Below, in pieces: positions 48,901 through 60,930 of a stretch of DNA of 64,000 bases. The first letter of the stretch is position 1; the number at the start of each line of letters is the position of its first letter. Position numbers and translations under genes: made by a program. The DNA comes from Balaenoptera acutorostrata (Eukaryota > Chordata > Mammalia > Artiodactyla > Balaenopteridae): the NCBI RefSeq assembly GCF_949987535.1, contig NC_080067.1:31772039-31836038 (forward strand). Direction: 5' to 3'. The notes beneath the pieces were generated by a model, which saw nothing but the letters and a program-made list of their open reading frames with translations, did no database searches and was not told where the DNA came from.

Positions 48901-49289
48901 ACTGAGTGAAGTAAGTCAGACAGAGAGAGACAAATATTTTATGATATCACTTATATGTGAAGTCTAAGAAATAATATAAGGGAATATATTTACAAAACAG
49001 AAACAGACTCACGAACCTGGAAAACAAACTTATTTTTACCTAAGAGGAAGGGAAGGTGGGGAGGAATAAATTAGGAGTATGGGATTAACAGATACACAGC
49101 TCTATATAAAATAGCTAAGCAACAAGGACTTATTGTGTAACACAGGGAACAATATCCAATATCTTGTTATAACCTATATTGGAAAATAATCTGAAAAAAT
49201 ATATATATATATAACTGAATCACTTCGCTGTACATCTGAAAGTAACACAATATTGTAAATCAACTATATTTCATTTAAAAAGCACTTAT

Positions 49290-50394
49290 TCAGTAAAATT
49301 ATATAATTATCTAAGTTAATGGTAAGATAAGATTAAGTATAAGATAATGAAGAATTACACTGTGGCCCATAAAATGGTTCCAGAGCACTGTAAGCTGTTG
49401 TCTGTCGTACTGGGTTACTTTTTGGAACCTTGTGTGACAGCACGGTATTGAGAAGCATCACCCTCAAGCATATGTATGAAAGAGAGAGAGACACACTACA
49501 CGTAATGTGAATCAGAATACTCTATTTTGTACAAGGTTCAGTGAAAGAAAAAGGAAGACCATGCTAATTCGAAACAGGAGCGAAAACGATATTAAAAATG
49601 AAAAAGAGAGAGAAATTGTGAACACGTGAGACCTAGAAGTGTAGTGTTAGGGATGTTATGGATGAGCTGCCCTTGTGCATGACCCCCTCCGCTCACTTCA
49701 TGCATGGACCTATGGACAACACAACTGTCCTGGACACTTTTACATCCCCTTGAAAAAAGGGAAGAGAATTGGAAATCCTGTGAAAGACTGTGGGTATAAA
49801 AGTAATACCTCACACCTGTCCACAGTGTCAGTGAACATTAATTAACTAATACTGGAGCCTCAGTTTTCTTATGTATAAAACAATACTCTCTGTAAAACAA
49901 TATTTTACCTATTAAAGAATACTAAAGTTTCTTCTAGTTATAAATCCTGTGGTTGTGTAAATGCTCTCGAATTCTCCTTGCTGTACTCTGAAGGAAAGTC
50001 ATCACATATTTTGAGAGGTAAAAGTTAAACTGAATTATGGATTCTCAACTTAGAACAAGTCTTCAACAAATCTTCACAAAAACTAAAATTTGGAAAATAT
50101 TGTTGGAAAACTAGTCTGGAGAATGTGCGGCTTATTTACATAAATACACATGTAAATAATTATAGTTGTTATTTGAATTGAGTAACAAAAATCAAAAATA
50201 TGTTACAAATATACACCAGTATTGTAGGAGAGCATCTATTTCCTCAGTGTGGAAAATGCTAGATTAGATATATCCAATATTTAGAATTAGTAAAACTTTA
50301 CTTTCTCATTATTTTTCTAAGAAATTTATCTTCCACTTTGAGTACTTACATATCATCTGAAAGCCATAAAAATATTTATAGGTGAGAATCAAGG
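49290..50394. other. No recognisable feature
   Basis: Mixed-composition DNA with an AG-rich run near 49485. The minus frame at 49592-49813 has no family signature. Confidence 0.5.
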
Positions 50395-50580
50395 CTGTAT
50401 TAATAATATAAATAAAATAATAATGGTAAAACATGCTTATTTAATCATAACAAAAATCCTAAAAAGAGGGAATTATTACCCTTACTTATCAAGGCTTACA
50501 CAGGCTTCATCGAGGATTTTGTCCAAAAAGGACAGAGCCAGGAAATCAAACCCTGGTCATATTTGGATTTCTGAAGCAAA
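50395..50580 (-). repeat. MIR-like fragment
   Basis: AATAAAATAATAATGGTAAAAC, then GAGGGAATTATTACCC and CAGAGCCAGGAAATCAAACCC follow the antisense MIR order. Degenerate. Confidence 0.6.
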
Positions 50581-50589
50581 AATGACATA

Positions 50590-52030
50590 ATTTTATATAT
50601 TTTTTATATCTGATAATATGACTGAATTTAATTATTTAGCACTTACTCATAATTCCCTAAGGATGGATGAAATCAAAATGCTATTAGAAGAGTGGTTTGG
50701 CTAATAATCCTCAAAATACCAACTCCCATGAAACTCTGAGGCATGGATATGAACTTAGCACTATTTCAATTAAAAAAAAAATTGATCAGTTCCAGATGTG
50801 GAGGTCTACGACCTGTACAGTAAAATAAGACAGTGCCAAAAACTAAGAAGGAAACAAAAATGACTACCATTAGTTAAATGGGCTGCACAGATGTGTTTTT
50901 TAAAGCCAGTGACACTGTGGTCTCATGGTGTCAGAAGCCTGGTGTCCCACCTGATCTGGAATACTATCTGCCTGATCATTTGGCAGAATTCCAAGTTTTG
51001 TTCCACAATTTGACCAAATGAGAAGCTCTACATTATTTTATATCCTGGGACACTATATAAATTAACAAAGAGTGATAAGTCAATTCTTTCTCTTAAGGAA
51101 GTGATTGCTTAAATAACACACATCCATATTTTCAGTAAGAAAAGAAAATGTAATAAAATAATTACTGGTTCAATTTTGTGTTTCTGTTGCTCCCAGTTTT
51201 TTACCCTTCAAAACCTATTTCCTTCCCACATTCTTAAAGAGTGTGTCATAAAAATACCACATATGATAAAACTGGAGAGTCAGAACCTAGATACAATTTT
51301 ACAACAGAGGGAAGAACAAAGGAATCTGGTAAAAGTCCTGCTTTTTACTTTATGCACAACTTAGAAAAGCTTACTTACAAAATACAAGCTCACTTTTGTT
51401 TTGATTGGCCTTCCCCTTCTTTAAATTATTTACTATTACTGTGCAACTAATACTTATTAAAAATTTGGTATCACATAGCTTAAAATACTTCACAATTATA
51501 CTTTATCATAAAAATGATTAGACCTCATTAAAAGTAATGGTATACACACACAAATCAGAAGCAAGAAGAGATTTGTTTGCTTATTTTTTAGCAGAGCTTT
51601 ACCTGGAGGTTGGTGACATAAAGAAAAACACCCAAGAAATCCTCCTCCCTTAAATGAGTAGTAATCATATGGATTACCTGTCAGACAATAAAAGAATGAG
51701 TAACTAGTTGTTTTGAAAAAAAAAATGAGTTCTTGGCAAGAAAAATGCCATGGTTATAAAATAAAAGAACATATTCCTTTGGAATATTTGGCAACTTAAT
51801 TAGAAATGTTACATGAATGTTAAACTTTCTAAGTATATGTACTTATTTTATTTGGTAAGATTTACCTTTTCAACTATATAGTAAATGACATAGTAACAAT
51901 TTCATACATCTTTCAAGTAATTACTATATATATGTATATGTATATAGACATAATATACACAGAGAGAAAAACTTACTAAATTTTCAAAATTCTTTCCTTA
52001 ACAAACATTGAATTTTGTTAACTAAGACAA
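50590..52030. other. No recognisable feature
   Basis: AT-rich DNA with a short TATATATGTATATG simple repeat near 51924. No gene signature. Confidence 0.55.
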
Positions 52031-52214
52031 CAGCTCTCAAGAGTCATCCCCAGCCCAGCAGGATCAGCATTATACTGGAAATACTTAGAAATGCAAAACC
52101 TCAGGTTGTTCCCTAAATGTACTGAATGAGGAACTCTGGAGATGGGCCCAGAAATCTGTACTTTAACAAACCCTCCAGGTGATTCTGATGTACAATTAAG
52201 TTTGAGAACCTCTG
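52031..52214 (-). mobile_element. MER5A-type hAT-Charlie element
   Basis: Ends resemble hAT terminal repeats: CAGCTCTCAAGAG at left and TTTGAGAACCTCTG at right. The interior AGGATCAGCATTATACTGG, GGGCCCAGAAATCTGTACTTTAACAA and CCTCCAGGTGATTCTGATG match the antisense MER5A order. Non-autonomous. Confidence 0.85.
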
Positions 52215-52435
52215 CTCTAAGAAATCCTTAGCTTAAGGGTTAGCTGTAGGGGATACAGTTGTTCTATTTCTGTTGATCCAAAATCAAACTAGAAACAATA
52301 CTTTAAAGTATTTTTTTAAAAAGGAATGCAATTAAATGCTTTCTAAAAAACTGAACTATGGCAGGTGTCATAGCAATCTCATATACCAAGTTAATAACAG
52401 ACCTTCACTTTAAAAAGGAAAAGTTAGTAACATAA

Positions 52436-52690
52436 TAATAACTTCTACTTTTGTAGTGCTTACTGTGTGCCAGGCATGGTCCTAAGCACTTTATATATAA
52501 TAACATATTTAATCGTCAAATCAACTCACGTAGGTAAGTACTATTATTCTTCCTATCTTACACAGGGGAAAACTAGGGCATAGAGAGGTTAGTATGACTC
52601 CCCCAAGCATGGATCTAAGAGGAAAGTGAGGCACTGAGTAACAAGTGGTAGAGCTGGGACGCTAACTCTAATTGGATATTTATTTCCATA
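52436..52690 (-). repeat. MIR SINE
   Basis: Landmarks GTGCTTACTGTGTGCCAGGCATGG, CCTAAGCACTTTATATATAATAAC, GGTAAGTACTATTATTCTTCC and AAGTGGTAGAGCTGGGACGC give the antisense MIR in order. A good-quality copy. Confidence 0.88.
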
Positions 52691-53039
52691 GCCCTTATTT
52701 TAATCATAAGGAAATACTGCTGCTTATGATAAATTAAGTACCTAATTTTTATTTATAAACCATTTATTTCTTAAAAGTAGTGCATAGGTGTGAAAAGACT
52801 CTTGTTAGATTGATGCATATGGAGTCTTTTGGCCCTAATCAGGCCAGTCCACATGTTGGGATCTGGTCAGCACTGTAGTTTGCTTGTTTGTATTTTAGTT
52901 TGAGAGACATTAGGCTGGGCTGCACTGTCAGTTCCCCTACCTTCCTTCACTCCCTGATGTCTTACACTTGCAGTAGAAGAGTTCTAGGTCAAGTGAACAA
53001 CAGTCAAAACTGAATCATAAAAACAGAGGGTCACTAACA
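52691..53039. other. No recognisable feature
   Basis: No clear repeat or reading frame before the ERV-L internal region begins. Confidence 0.5.
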
Positions 53040-54713
53040 CTCAATCAACTCCCGGACTTGAGTCAGTTTATAGATTCAAAAGTCCTTGAATAAAGAGGAG
53101 GCCGGGTCCCCTGGAGGAAGGACCCTGAGACATTACCAAAAATTTATACTATTAATATTTCCCTAAGCCTTGCCTATGGAACCTATGGCCTTTTACTAGG
53201 GTAACTGTGCATTGAAGAAAAGGAAATAATGGGTCCTGAAACCGCCCTGTTGTTATTTCCCTAGTTCAGAATGCGTAACTGGAAGAAATACTCAGTAGCT
53301 GGCAGAATCCCTACATTGGTTCCCTGACCTGTGGAGTGAAGCCTATTATGGTGGAAAAGGCCAAGGAAAAGCCAATTAGAGTCACTTTTACCTAGCAAGA
53401 TAGTAAACCAAAATCAATACTGTATACCTGGAGGTATCACAGAAATTAGTGCCATCATCAAGGACTTGAAAGATGCAAAGGTGGTGACTCCCACCACATA
53501 CCCATTCAATTTGTCTATTTGGCCTGAAGAAGGCAGAAGAAGACAGAAGGATTTTGGAGAATGACAGTGGATTATTGTAAACTTGAACAGGTGGTGATTC
53601 CAATTGCAGTTGCTGTAGCAGATGTGGTTTCATTGCTCTGAGCAAATTAACACGTCCCCTGGTACCTGCTATGTAGCTATTGATATGGCAAATGCCTTTT
53701 TCTCCATCTCTGTCCCTAAGGTCCACCAGAAGCTGTTTGCTTTCAGCTGGCAACACCAGCAATATACCTTCACTGTCCTACCTCACAGGCATATCAGCTC
53801 TCCAGTCCCATGTCATAATTTAGTTCACAGGGATCTTGATTACCTTTCTCTTCCACAAGATATCATACTGGTCCACTGTACTGATGACATTATGTTGATT
53901 GGACCTAGTGAACAAGAAGCAGAAACTACTCTAGACTTATCTGTAATATATTTGCAAATCAGAAGGTAGAAAACAATCCAGCAAAAATTCAGGGGCCTTC
54001 TACCTCAGTGAAATTTCTAGCAGTTCAGTGGTGTAGGGCATGTTGAGGTATCTCTTCTTAGGTGAAGGATAACTTGGTGCATCTGGCCCCTCCTATGACC
54101 AAAAACAAAAAAAAGAAAAAAAAAGAGGCACAGTGTCTCATGGTACTCTTTGGATCTTGGAGGCAACATATTCCTCATTTGGGTGTGTTACTCCAGCTCT
54201 TTTACCAAGTGTCCTGAATAGCTGATAGTTTTGAGTTGGGCCAGAACAAGAGAAGGCTCTGCAACAGATCTGGTCTGCTATGTAAGCTGCTCTGCCATGT
54301 TACCCAGCAGATCCAATGGTGTTTAAAATGTCAGTAACATACAGAGATGCTGTTTGGAGTCTTTGACAGGCCCTTAGGATTTTGGAGCAAAATCCTGACA
54401 TCCTCTGCAGAGAACTACTTTCCTTTTGAGAATTAGCTCTTGGCCCGCTATGGGGCTTAGCAGAGACCAAACTCTTAAGCACTGGCCACCAACTACCACG
54501 GGACCTAAGCTACCAGTCATTAACTGAGTGTTATCTGACCCAACAAGCCCTAAAGTTGGGTGTGCACTGCAGCACTCCATCGTCAAATGGTATATATGTG
54601 ATTGGGCCTGAGCAGGCCCAGAGGGCATAAATTACATGAAGAAATGGCCCAAATGTCCATGGTCCCCACTCCTGCCACATCGCCTTCTCTCTCTCTCTCT
54701 CTCTCTCTCTCCC

Positions 54714-54775
<62 letters not shown>

Positions 54776-55975
54776 AATGCACCTACCATCAGCTCACAGG
54801 GAGAAGAAGACTCAGGCTTGATTTACAGATGGTTCCCCATGATATGCAGGCACCACTTGGACGTGGACAGCTGCAACACTACAGCCCCTTTCTGGGACAG
54901 CCCTGAAGGACAGTGGTCAAGAAAATCCTCCCAGTTAGCAGAGCTTTGGGCAGGACACCTGGTTGTTCACTTTGCTTGCAAGGATAAAAAGCCAGATGCA
55001 TGATACTAATTCATGGGCTATGGTCAATGGCTGGATGACCATTTGGCTGGAAGGTTAGAGACTTGGAAGGAACACGGTTGGAAAATTGGTGACAAGGAAA
55101 TTTGAGAAAGATGTATGTGGGTAGACTTCTTTGAATGGACCAAAAACATGCCGTTATTTGCGTCCCATGTGAATGCTCATCAAAGGGTGACCTTAGCAGA
55201 GGAGGATTTTAATAATCATGCAACTAGGATGAGACATTCTGCTCTACCAGCCAACTCCTTTCCCAGCCACACATCATTTCCCATTGGATTCATGAAAAAA
55301 GTGGCCATGGTGGGAGGGATAGAGGTCAACACAGGCTCAGCAACAAGAACTTCCCCTCCCCAGGGATGACTGGGCTATGGCCATGGCTGAGTAGCTAACT
55401 TGCCAGCAGCAGAGACTAACACTGAGTCCCCAGTATGGTATCACTCCAGGAGGTGATCAGCCAGCTATCTGGTGGTAGGTTGACTGCATTGGACTCTTAC
55501 ATCATGAAAAGGCAGTGTTTTGTTCTTATTGGAATAGGCGCTTACTCTGATATGGATTTGCCTTCCTTGCATGCAAAGCTTCTGCCAAAACTAAAATCTG
55601 TGGACTTACAGAATGCCTTATTCACCATAACATGATATTTCACACAGCATTGCTTCTGATTGAGGAACACACACTACAGCAAAAGAAGTGTGGCAATGGG
55701 CCTATGCTCATGGAATTCACTGGTGTTACCATGTTCCTCACCATCCTGAAGAAGCTGGATTGATATAATGGTGAAACAACTTTTTGAAGATTTGGCTACA
55801 GCACCAAGTAAGTGGCAATGCCTTGCAAGGCTGGGGCAAGGTTCTCCAGGAGGCTACATATGCTCTGAATCAGCATCCAAAGTACAGTGCTGTTTCTTTG
55901 ATAGCCAGTATTCATGAATCCAGGAATCTAGGGGTGGAAATGGGAGCAGCACCACTATCACACATAGTGACCCAT
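53040..55975 (+). pseudogene. ERV-L pol remnant
   Basis: RT is open for 116 codons at 53622-53969; the catalytic box reads C-T-D-D (53877-53888), with cysteine where the tyrosine normally is. The RNase H region shows an FTDGS motif at 54822-54836, in a different frame from the flanking open piece, and an HVNAHQRVT ending near 55180. Integrase-like text spans 55240-55980 in pieces (55435-55635, 55784-55978). Stops and shifts between all pieces, plus the CT run at 54684-54773, make it non-coding. ERV-L affinity comes from the pol-dUTPase order and the adjoining LTR. Confidence 0.8.
54684..54773 (+). repeat. (CT)n microsatellite
   Basis: About 90 bases of CT repeats interrupted by two CCCT units, within the ERV-L pol. 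It generates long serine-leucine and arginine-glutamate frames on both strands (54531-54821) that are artefacts. Confidence 0.97.
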
Positions 55976-56460
55976 TAGCAAAACTTATGTTTCCTGTTCC
56001 TGTGACCTTATGCTCTGCTGGCCTAGAAGCCTTAGTACCAGAGTGAGGAATGCTTACACTAGGAGGCAAAACAATGATTCCTTTATTCTGAAAGTGAAGA
56101 CTGTCACCCTGGCACTTTGGACTCTTCATGCCTTTGAGTCAACAGGCAAAGAAGGGTGTAACTATACTGGATGAGGTGACTGATCCTGATTACCAAGGGG
56201 ATATTGGACAGCTACTCAACAATGGAGGTAAGAAAGAATATTCTGGAATACAGGAGATCCTTTAGGGCATCTCTTGGTATTACTATGCCCTGTGTTAATA
56301 TCAATGGAAAACTACAATAACCCAATCCAGACAGGACTACTAATGTCCCATGACCTTTAGGAATGAAGGTTTGGGTAATTCCACCAGGTAGAAAACCACA
56401 ACCAGCTGAAGTGCTGTCTGAAGGCAAAGGTAATAAGTAGAGGGAGAAGGCAATTATAAA
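55976..56460 (+). pseudogene. ERV-L dUTPase-like region remnant
   Basis: Directly follows the integrase text, with dUTPase-type context near 56000-56150 and a glycine-rich end region near 56350-56430. In intact ERV-L this domain hydrolyses dUTP to keep uracil out of viral DNA. No continuous frame. Assignment relies on position as much as on motifs. Confidence 0.6.
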
Positions 56461-56715
56461 TGCCAGCTATGACCATGTGACCTGTTACAGAATTGAGAAT
56501 TACAACTGAGTATTCCTTGCTTTGTTATATGTTGTATGTATAGCAAATATCTTTGTTTTCCTCTCCTATTCCCTTATCATGTAACATAAGATATATTGAC
56601 TTATTAGTATTTACGAATTAATTTTATATCATAGTATTTAAGTTACTGGATATCAGGAGAAGAGTAAACATCACTCAAGGACTTTCTCTTCTAGGGAAGA
56701 GGTTAGTGTGTTTTC

Positions 56716-57076
56716 TTTTTTCTCTTTTTTAAATTAATTAATTAATTAAATTTTGGCTGCATTGGGTCTTCATTGTTGTGTGCGGGCTTTCTCCAGTTGT
56801 GGCGAGCGGGGGCTACTCTTTGCTGTGGTGCACAGGCTTCTCACTGCGGTGGCTTCTCCTGTTGCAGAGCACGGGCTCTAGGAGGGCAGGCTTCAGTAGT
56901 CGTGGCATGTGGGCTCAGTAGCTGTGGCTCGCGGGCTCTAGAGCGCAGGCTCAGTAGTTGTGGCGCACGGGCTTAGTTGCACCGCGGCATATGGGATCTT
57001 CCCAGACCAGGGCTTGAACCCGTGTCCCCTGCATTGGCAGGCGGATTCTTAACCACTGCGCCACCAGGGAAGTCCC
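56716..57076 (-). mobile_element. CHR-type SINE in ERV-L
   Basis: Tail TTAATTAATTAATTAAATTT, body GGTCTTCATTGTTGTGTGCG, end CCACCAGGGAAGTCCC. Flanks AGTGTGTTTTC (56705-56715) and ATTGTGTTTTC (57077-57087) form a target duplication with one mismatch. Frames at 56773-57159 are its shadows. Confidence 0.94.
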
Positions 57077-57209
57077 ATTGTGTTTTCAATTGTAGGAAGT
57101 ATAGCCCTATCATGTCAGGTGGAATTATGAACTTGTTATTATCTGTGTTCAAAGATTAAGTATGGTTTAAGGAGATATGTATGGATGCCAAGTTGACAAG
57201 GAGTGGACT

Positions 57210-57610
57210 TGTGATGGTTAGTTTTATGTGTCAATTTGACAGGGCCATGGGGTGCCCAAATATGGAGTTAGACATTCTGGGTGAGTCTGTGAGGGTGTTT
57301 CTGGATGACATTAATATTTGAATCAGTAGACTGAGCAAAGCAGATTGCCCTCCCCAACATGGTTGATCCTCATCTGATCAGCTGGATGCCTGAATAGAGA
57401 AAGTGGAGTAAGGCAGAATTTGCTCTCTCTCTGTCTGAGCTGGGACATCAGTTTCCTCCTGCCTTGGACTTGTACTAGAATTACACCATTAGCTCACCTG
57501 TGTCTCCAGCTTCCCAACTGCAGATTGTGGTGGGACTTAGTCTCCAAAACCAGATGAGCCAACTCCATATATACATTCTCTTGGTTCTCTGGAGAACCCT
57601 AATACAGACA
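57210..57610 (+). repeat. MLT2-like LTR (3' LTR of ERV-L)
   Basis: Starts TGTGATGGTTAGTTTTATGT; contains CTGGGTGAGTCTGTGAGGGTGTT, GACTGAGCAAAGCAGATTGCCCTCCCC and ends TGGTTCTCTGGAGAACCCTAATACAGACA. This order is that of MLT2 LTRs of ERV-L. Confidence 0.88.
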
Positions 57611-57614
57611 ACTT

Positions 57615-57990
57615 CTGAGATTTTTCCATCTGCCATGTTGTGTTGTATGTCGCAGTTTCTCCCTTTTATTACTGTGGTACTCCACTGTGTGAATACAATA
57701 CACTTTATTCTCCTATTGATGGATATTTTGGGATCTTTGAATTTGGTGCTATGAAAATAGCTGTTAGAAACATTATTGTACATGACCTTTGGTAAACATT
57801 TGCACTTACTTTTCTTGAGTATATACCTAAAAGTTAAATAGCTGAATAATAAAGTATATGTCTAGTTTTATTAGATACTTCCAAATGGCTTTCCAAAATG
57901 GCAAACCAATTTATGAGAGTTCCAGTTGCTCTCTACTCTCACCAACACTTGGTCTTGTAAGTCTTTTTAATTTTAAGCATTCAGGTCAGG
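57615..57990 (-). mobile_element. Old L1M fragment, antisense
   Basis: Stretches such as TTCTCCTATTGATGGATATTTTGGG and GAGAGTTCCAGTTGCTCTCTAC with CACCAACACTTGGT are the antisense of the L1M ORF2 C-terminal region. Confidence 0.65.
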
Positions 57991-58489
57991 CAAACTTCGA
58001 AGTGAGAGAAAGTATAGCTTTGATACCACTGCCTGTGTCCAGTCGAGAAGCTTCCCTCTATTTTTCTCATTTTCCTTATCCCTAGGGCCTTTCACTGCCT
58101 TTACTTAGCTGCCAAATTTATCCTAGCTTCTATTAAGATGTTAGTTGATAAAAATGAAAAACTAGAAGCCAGCAAGCATCATCAACCTACCGATGTGTTT
58201 TTAAAATGTAACTATTTGCCCACATTTATATATGAGGTGATTTCATATAAGCTCTTCTGAAGAAAGAGAAAACTAAAACAAAAAACCAGAACATCTGTGG
58301 GGTAGTCATTAATGTTATTTACAAACTCTTTTCTTTCCTTCCAGGTATATAAGATTGCATTTTTTTTTACTAATTTAAAGTTGGTTGTATCTATATGGCT
58401 TGCACTGACAATGAATTATGACTTCAGGTGAGGTACTTCACTTCTGGGCAGAAACTTTAAGATCCAGTCTGTGAGTTGCACTGTACACC
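57991..58489. other. No recognisable feature
   Basis: No repeat or gene that I can name. Confidence 0.5.
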
Positions 58490-58695
58490 TCCTCACACCC
58501 TGGCAATTATGAAAGATTGAATCAATATGGAGTCTTACCAGCATATGTCCTCGAGAAACTCTGATGAGCAGAGGTGTTCTGATAACTTGTACTGGACATA
58601 CGGGGTAAGCAAGGAACAAACCTTTTTTCTTATAAGCCACTAAGACTTTGGAGTTGTCACCACAGCATAACCTAGACTACCCTGACTGATAATCT
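58490..58695 (+). repeat. MLT1-like MaLR LTR fragment
   Basis: TTATAAGCCACTAAGACTTTGGAG followed by CACAGCATAACCTAGACTACC and CCTGACTGATA is the typical 3' end of MaLR/MLT1 LTRs in sense orientation. The left edge is unclear. Confidence 0.65.
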
Positions 58696-58849
58696 GTCCA
58701 TTTTACTCTCACATGGTCTGATGACTCAATCTGTTGATGGTAACAATCAGCTTCCCCCTTTAGATGGGGTCTCCAGTTTGCAACAATCCCCGGTAATTAT
58801 TCCTCACTCATTAATGTCACTTACAAGGCCTCTATAAGAATTTTGTTTG

Positions 58850-60640
58850 TTTTTAATAGACTACTTTATAGAGCAGCTTTAGGTTCACAGCAATATTGAG
58901 CAGAAGGTCACACCTGCATAGCTTTGCCATCATCAACATCCTCTATCAGAGTAGTACATTTGTAAAAACTGATGAACCTACATTGACATATCATCATCAT
59001 ACAAAGTCCATAGTTTACATTAGGGTTCAGTCTTGGTATTTTACATTCTATGGGTGTGGACAAATTTATAATGACATGCATTCACCATTATAATGTCATA
59101 CAGAGTAGTTTCACTGCCCTAAAAATCATATGCTCTGCCTGTTCATTCCTCCATCCCTTCCAACCCCTGCCTAGCAACCACTGATCTTTTTATTATTTCC
59201 ATAGTTTTGCCTTTTTCCAGAATATCACATAGTTGAAATCATATAGTAAGTAGCCTCTCAAGACTGACTTCCTTCACTTAGTTATTATGCATCTAAGTTT
59301 CCTCTGTGTCTTTTTTTTTTTTTTCACTGAATGATACTCCATTGTCTGCATGTAATAGTTTATTGCAGGTTTTTACGTGGACATATTTTCAGCTTCTTTG
59401 GGTAAATACCAAGGAGCATGATTGCTGGACCATAGAGTAAGAATGTTTAGTCTTGTAATAAACTGTCAAAATGTTTTTAAAAGTGGCTGCACCATTTTGT
59501 ATTTCCACTAGCAATTAATGAGAGTTCCTGTCATTCCACATCCTCACCAGCATTTGGTGTTGTCAGTATTCTGGATTTTGACCATTCTAATAGATATATG
59601 GTAGCATCTCACTGCTGTTTTAATTTGCATTTCTCTGATGACATATGTGGAGCACCTTTTCATATGCCATTTTACCATCTCTATATCTTCTTTTGGTGAG
59701 GCATCTGTTAAGGTCTTAGGCCCATTTTTTAATTTCTTCTTATTGTTGAGTTTTAAGGGTTCTTTGTATATTTTTTGTAATAGTCCTTTATCAGATATGT
59801 CTTCTACAAATATTTTCTCCCAATCTGTGGTTTGTCTTTCATTCTGTTGACATTCTCTTCCAAAGAGCAGAAGTTTTTAAATTTAATGAAGTCCAGTCTA
59901 TCAATTATTTCACTCATGGATCATGGTTTTGGTGTTATATCTAAAAATTCATTGCCAAATCCAAGGACACCTAGATTTTCTCCTCTGTTATCTTCTAGGA
60001 GTTTTATAGTTTTGCACTTTACATTTAGGTCTGTGGTCCATTTTGAGTTAATTTTTGTGAAGGGTTTAAGGTCTGTGTCTAGATTCATTTTTTTGCATGT
60101 GGATGTCCAGCTGTTCTGGCACTATTTGTTGAAAAGACTATCTTCACTTCATTGTCAAAGATCAGTTGACCATATTCATGTGGGTCTATTCCTGGGTTCT
60201 CTATTCTGTTCTACTTATCTATTTGTCTATTCTTTTGCCAGTGCCACACTTTCTTGATTACTATAACTTTACAGTATGTCTTGAAGTCTGATAGTGTCAG
60301 TCCTCCAACTTTGTTCTTCTTTTTTCAAAATTATGTTGGCTATTTTGTGTCTTTTGCCTCTCCATATAAACTTTAGAATCAGTTTGCCTATATCCACAAA
60401 AGAACTTGCTGGATTTTGATTGGGACCACATTGATTTTATAGACAAGTTGGGAAGAACTAACATCTTGACAACATTGAGTCTTTCTATCCAAGAACTTGA
60501 AATATCTTTTCATTTATGTAGTTCTATGATTTCTTTTATTAGAATTCTGTAGTTTTCCTCATATAGGTCTTGTAAACATTTTGGTAGATTTATACCTAAG
60601 TATTTCATTTTGGGGGGGTACTAATGTAAATGGAAAGTGC
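58850..60640 (-). mobile_element. Old L1M, 3' 1.8 kb, antisense
   Basis: Antisense of L1M 3' UTR and ORF2 C-terminus: AGCAGCTTTAGGTTCACAGC at the 3' end, ATTGCTGGACCATAGAGTAAG, TCCTCACCAGCATTTGGTG and TTTTGTGTCTTTTGCCTC. ORF2 frames are broken; the plus-strand frames at 59638-60257 are shadows. It is a longer copy of the family seen at 10165-10600. Confidence 0.85.
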
Positions 60641-60930
60641 CTCTAGAGAACACACCTGACCTTTTCTGTCCCCTCATTTGCTTGCCTCAGGGAACAGGGA
60701 TGAGTTATTGGTCTGGTGAGATTGAAAGAAGCTGGGTAGGAGTAGTTCAGCCCTGTTTATCTTTGACCCTCTTTGGAGAGGCAGCCTGTCTGCAGGGAGA
60801 ATACATTCCTAGCTCCTCCATGGAGTAAAGTTTATAGTGGCAGGCCTCCACAAGAAAGGACTGTGGATTTTTGGCTCTGCCTGAGACAAGAAGAGTAAAT
60901 CTCAACCTGCATCCTTCTACAAATCTATTG
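60641..60930. other. No recognisable feature
   Basis: Unrecognised sequence between the L1M and the short Tigger. Confidence 0.5.

Larger units (their letters stand above)
46722..49285 (+). mobile_element. L1-E: internally deleted sense L1
   Basis: Opens with ATCAAGATGGTGGAGTAGAAGG, has a full 5' UTR resembling L1-A, the ORF1 N-terminus, then jumps near 48505 into the ORF2 C-terminal text and near 48822 into 3' UTR-proximal text, ending at an A-rich tail near 49285. TTATTCAGTA occurs at both flanks (about 46698 and 49287) as a candidate target duplication. About 4.5 kb of the element is missing. Confidence 0.85.
53040..57610 (+). mobile_element. ERV-L (class III) provirus, 5' truncated
   Basis: Pol text (RT, RNase H, integrase region) is followed by a dUTPase-like region and an MLT2-like LTR, all on the plus strand. 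A dUTPase after integrase and no envelope is the ERV-L plan. The 5' LTR and gag are absent. A CT microsatellite lies in pol and a CHR SINE lies between the coding remnant and LTR. Entire copy is strongly decayed. Confidence 0.82.

Noticed and set aside
54531..54821. Low-complexity Arg-Glu and Ser-Leu frames
   Set aside because: Translation of the CT microsatellite.
59638..60257. Plus-strand frames of 70 and 141 codons
   Set aside because: Antisense shadows of an old L1M ORF2.
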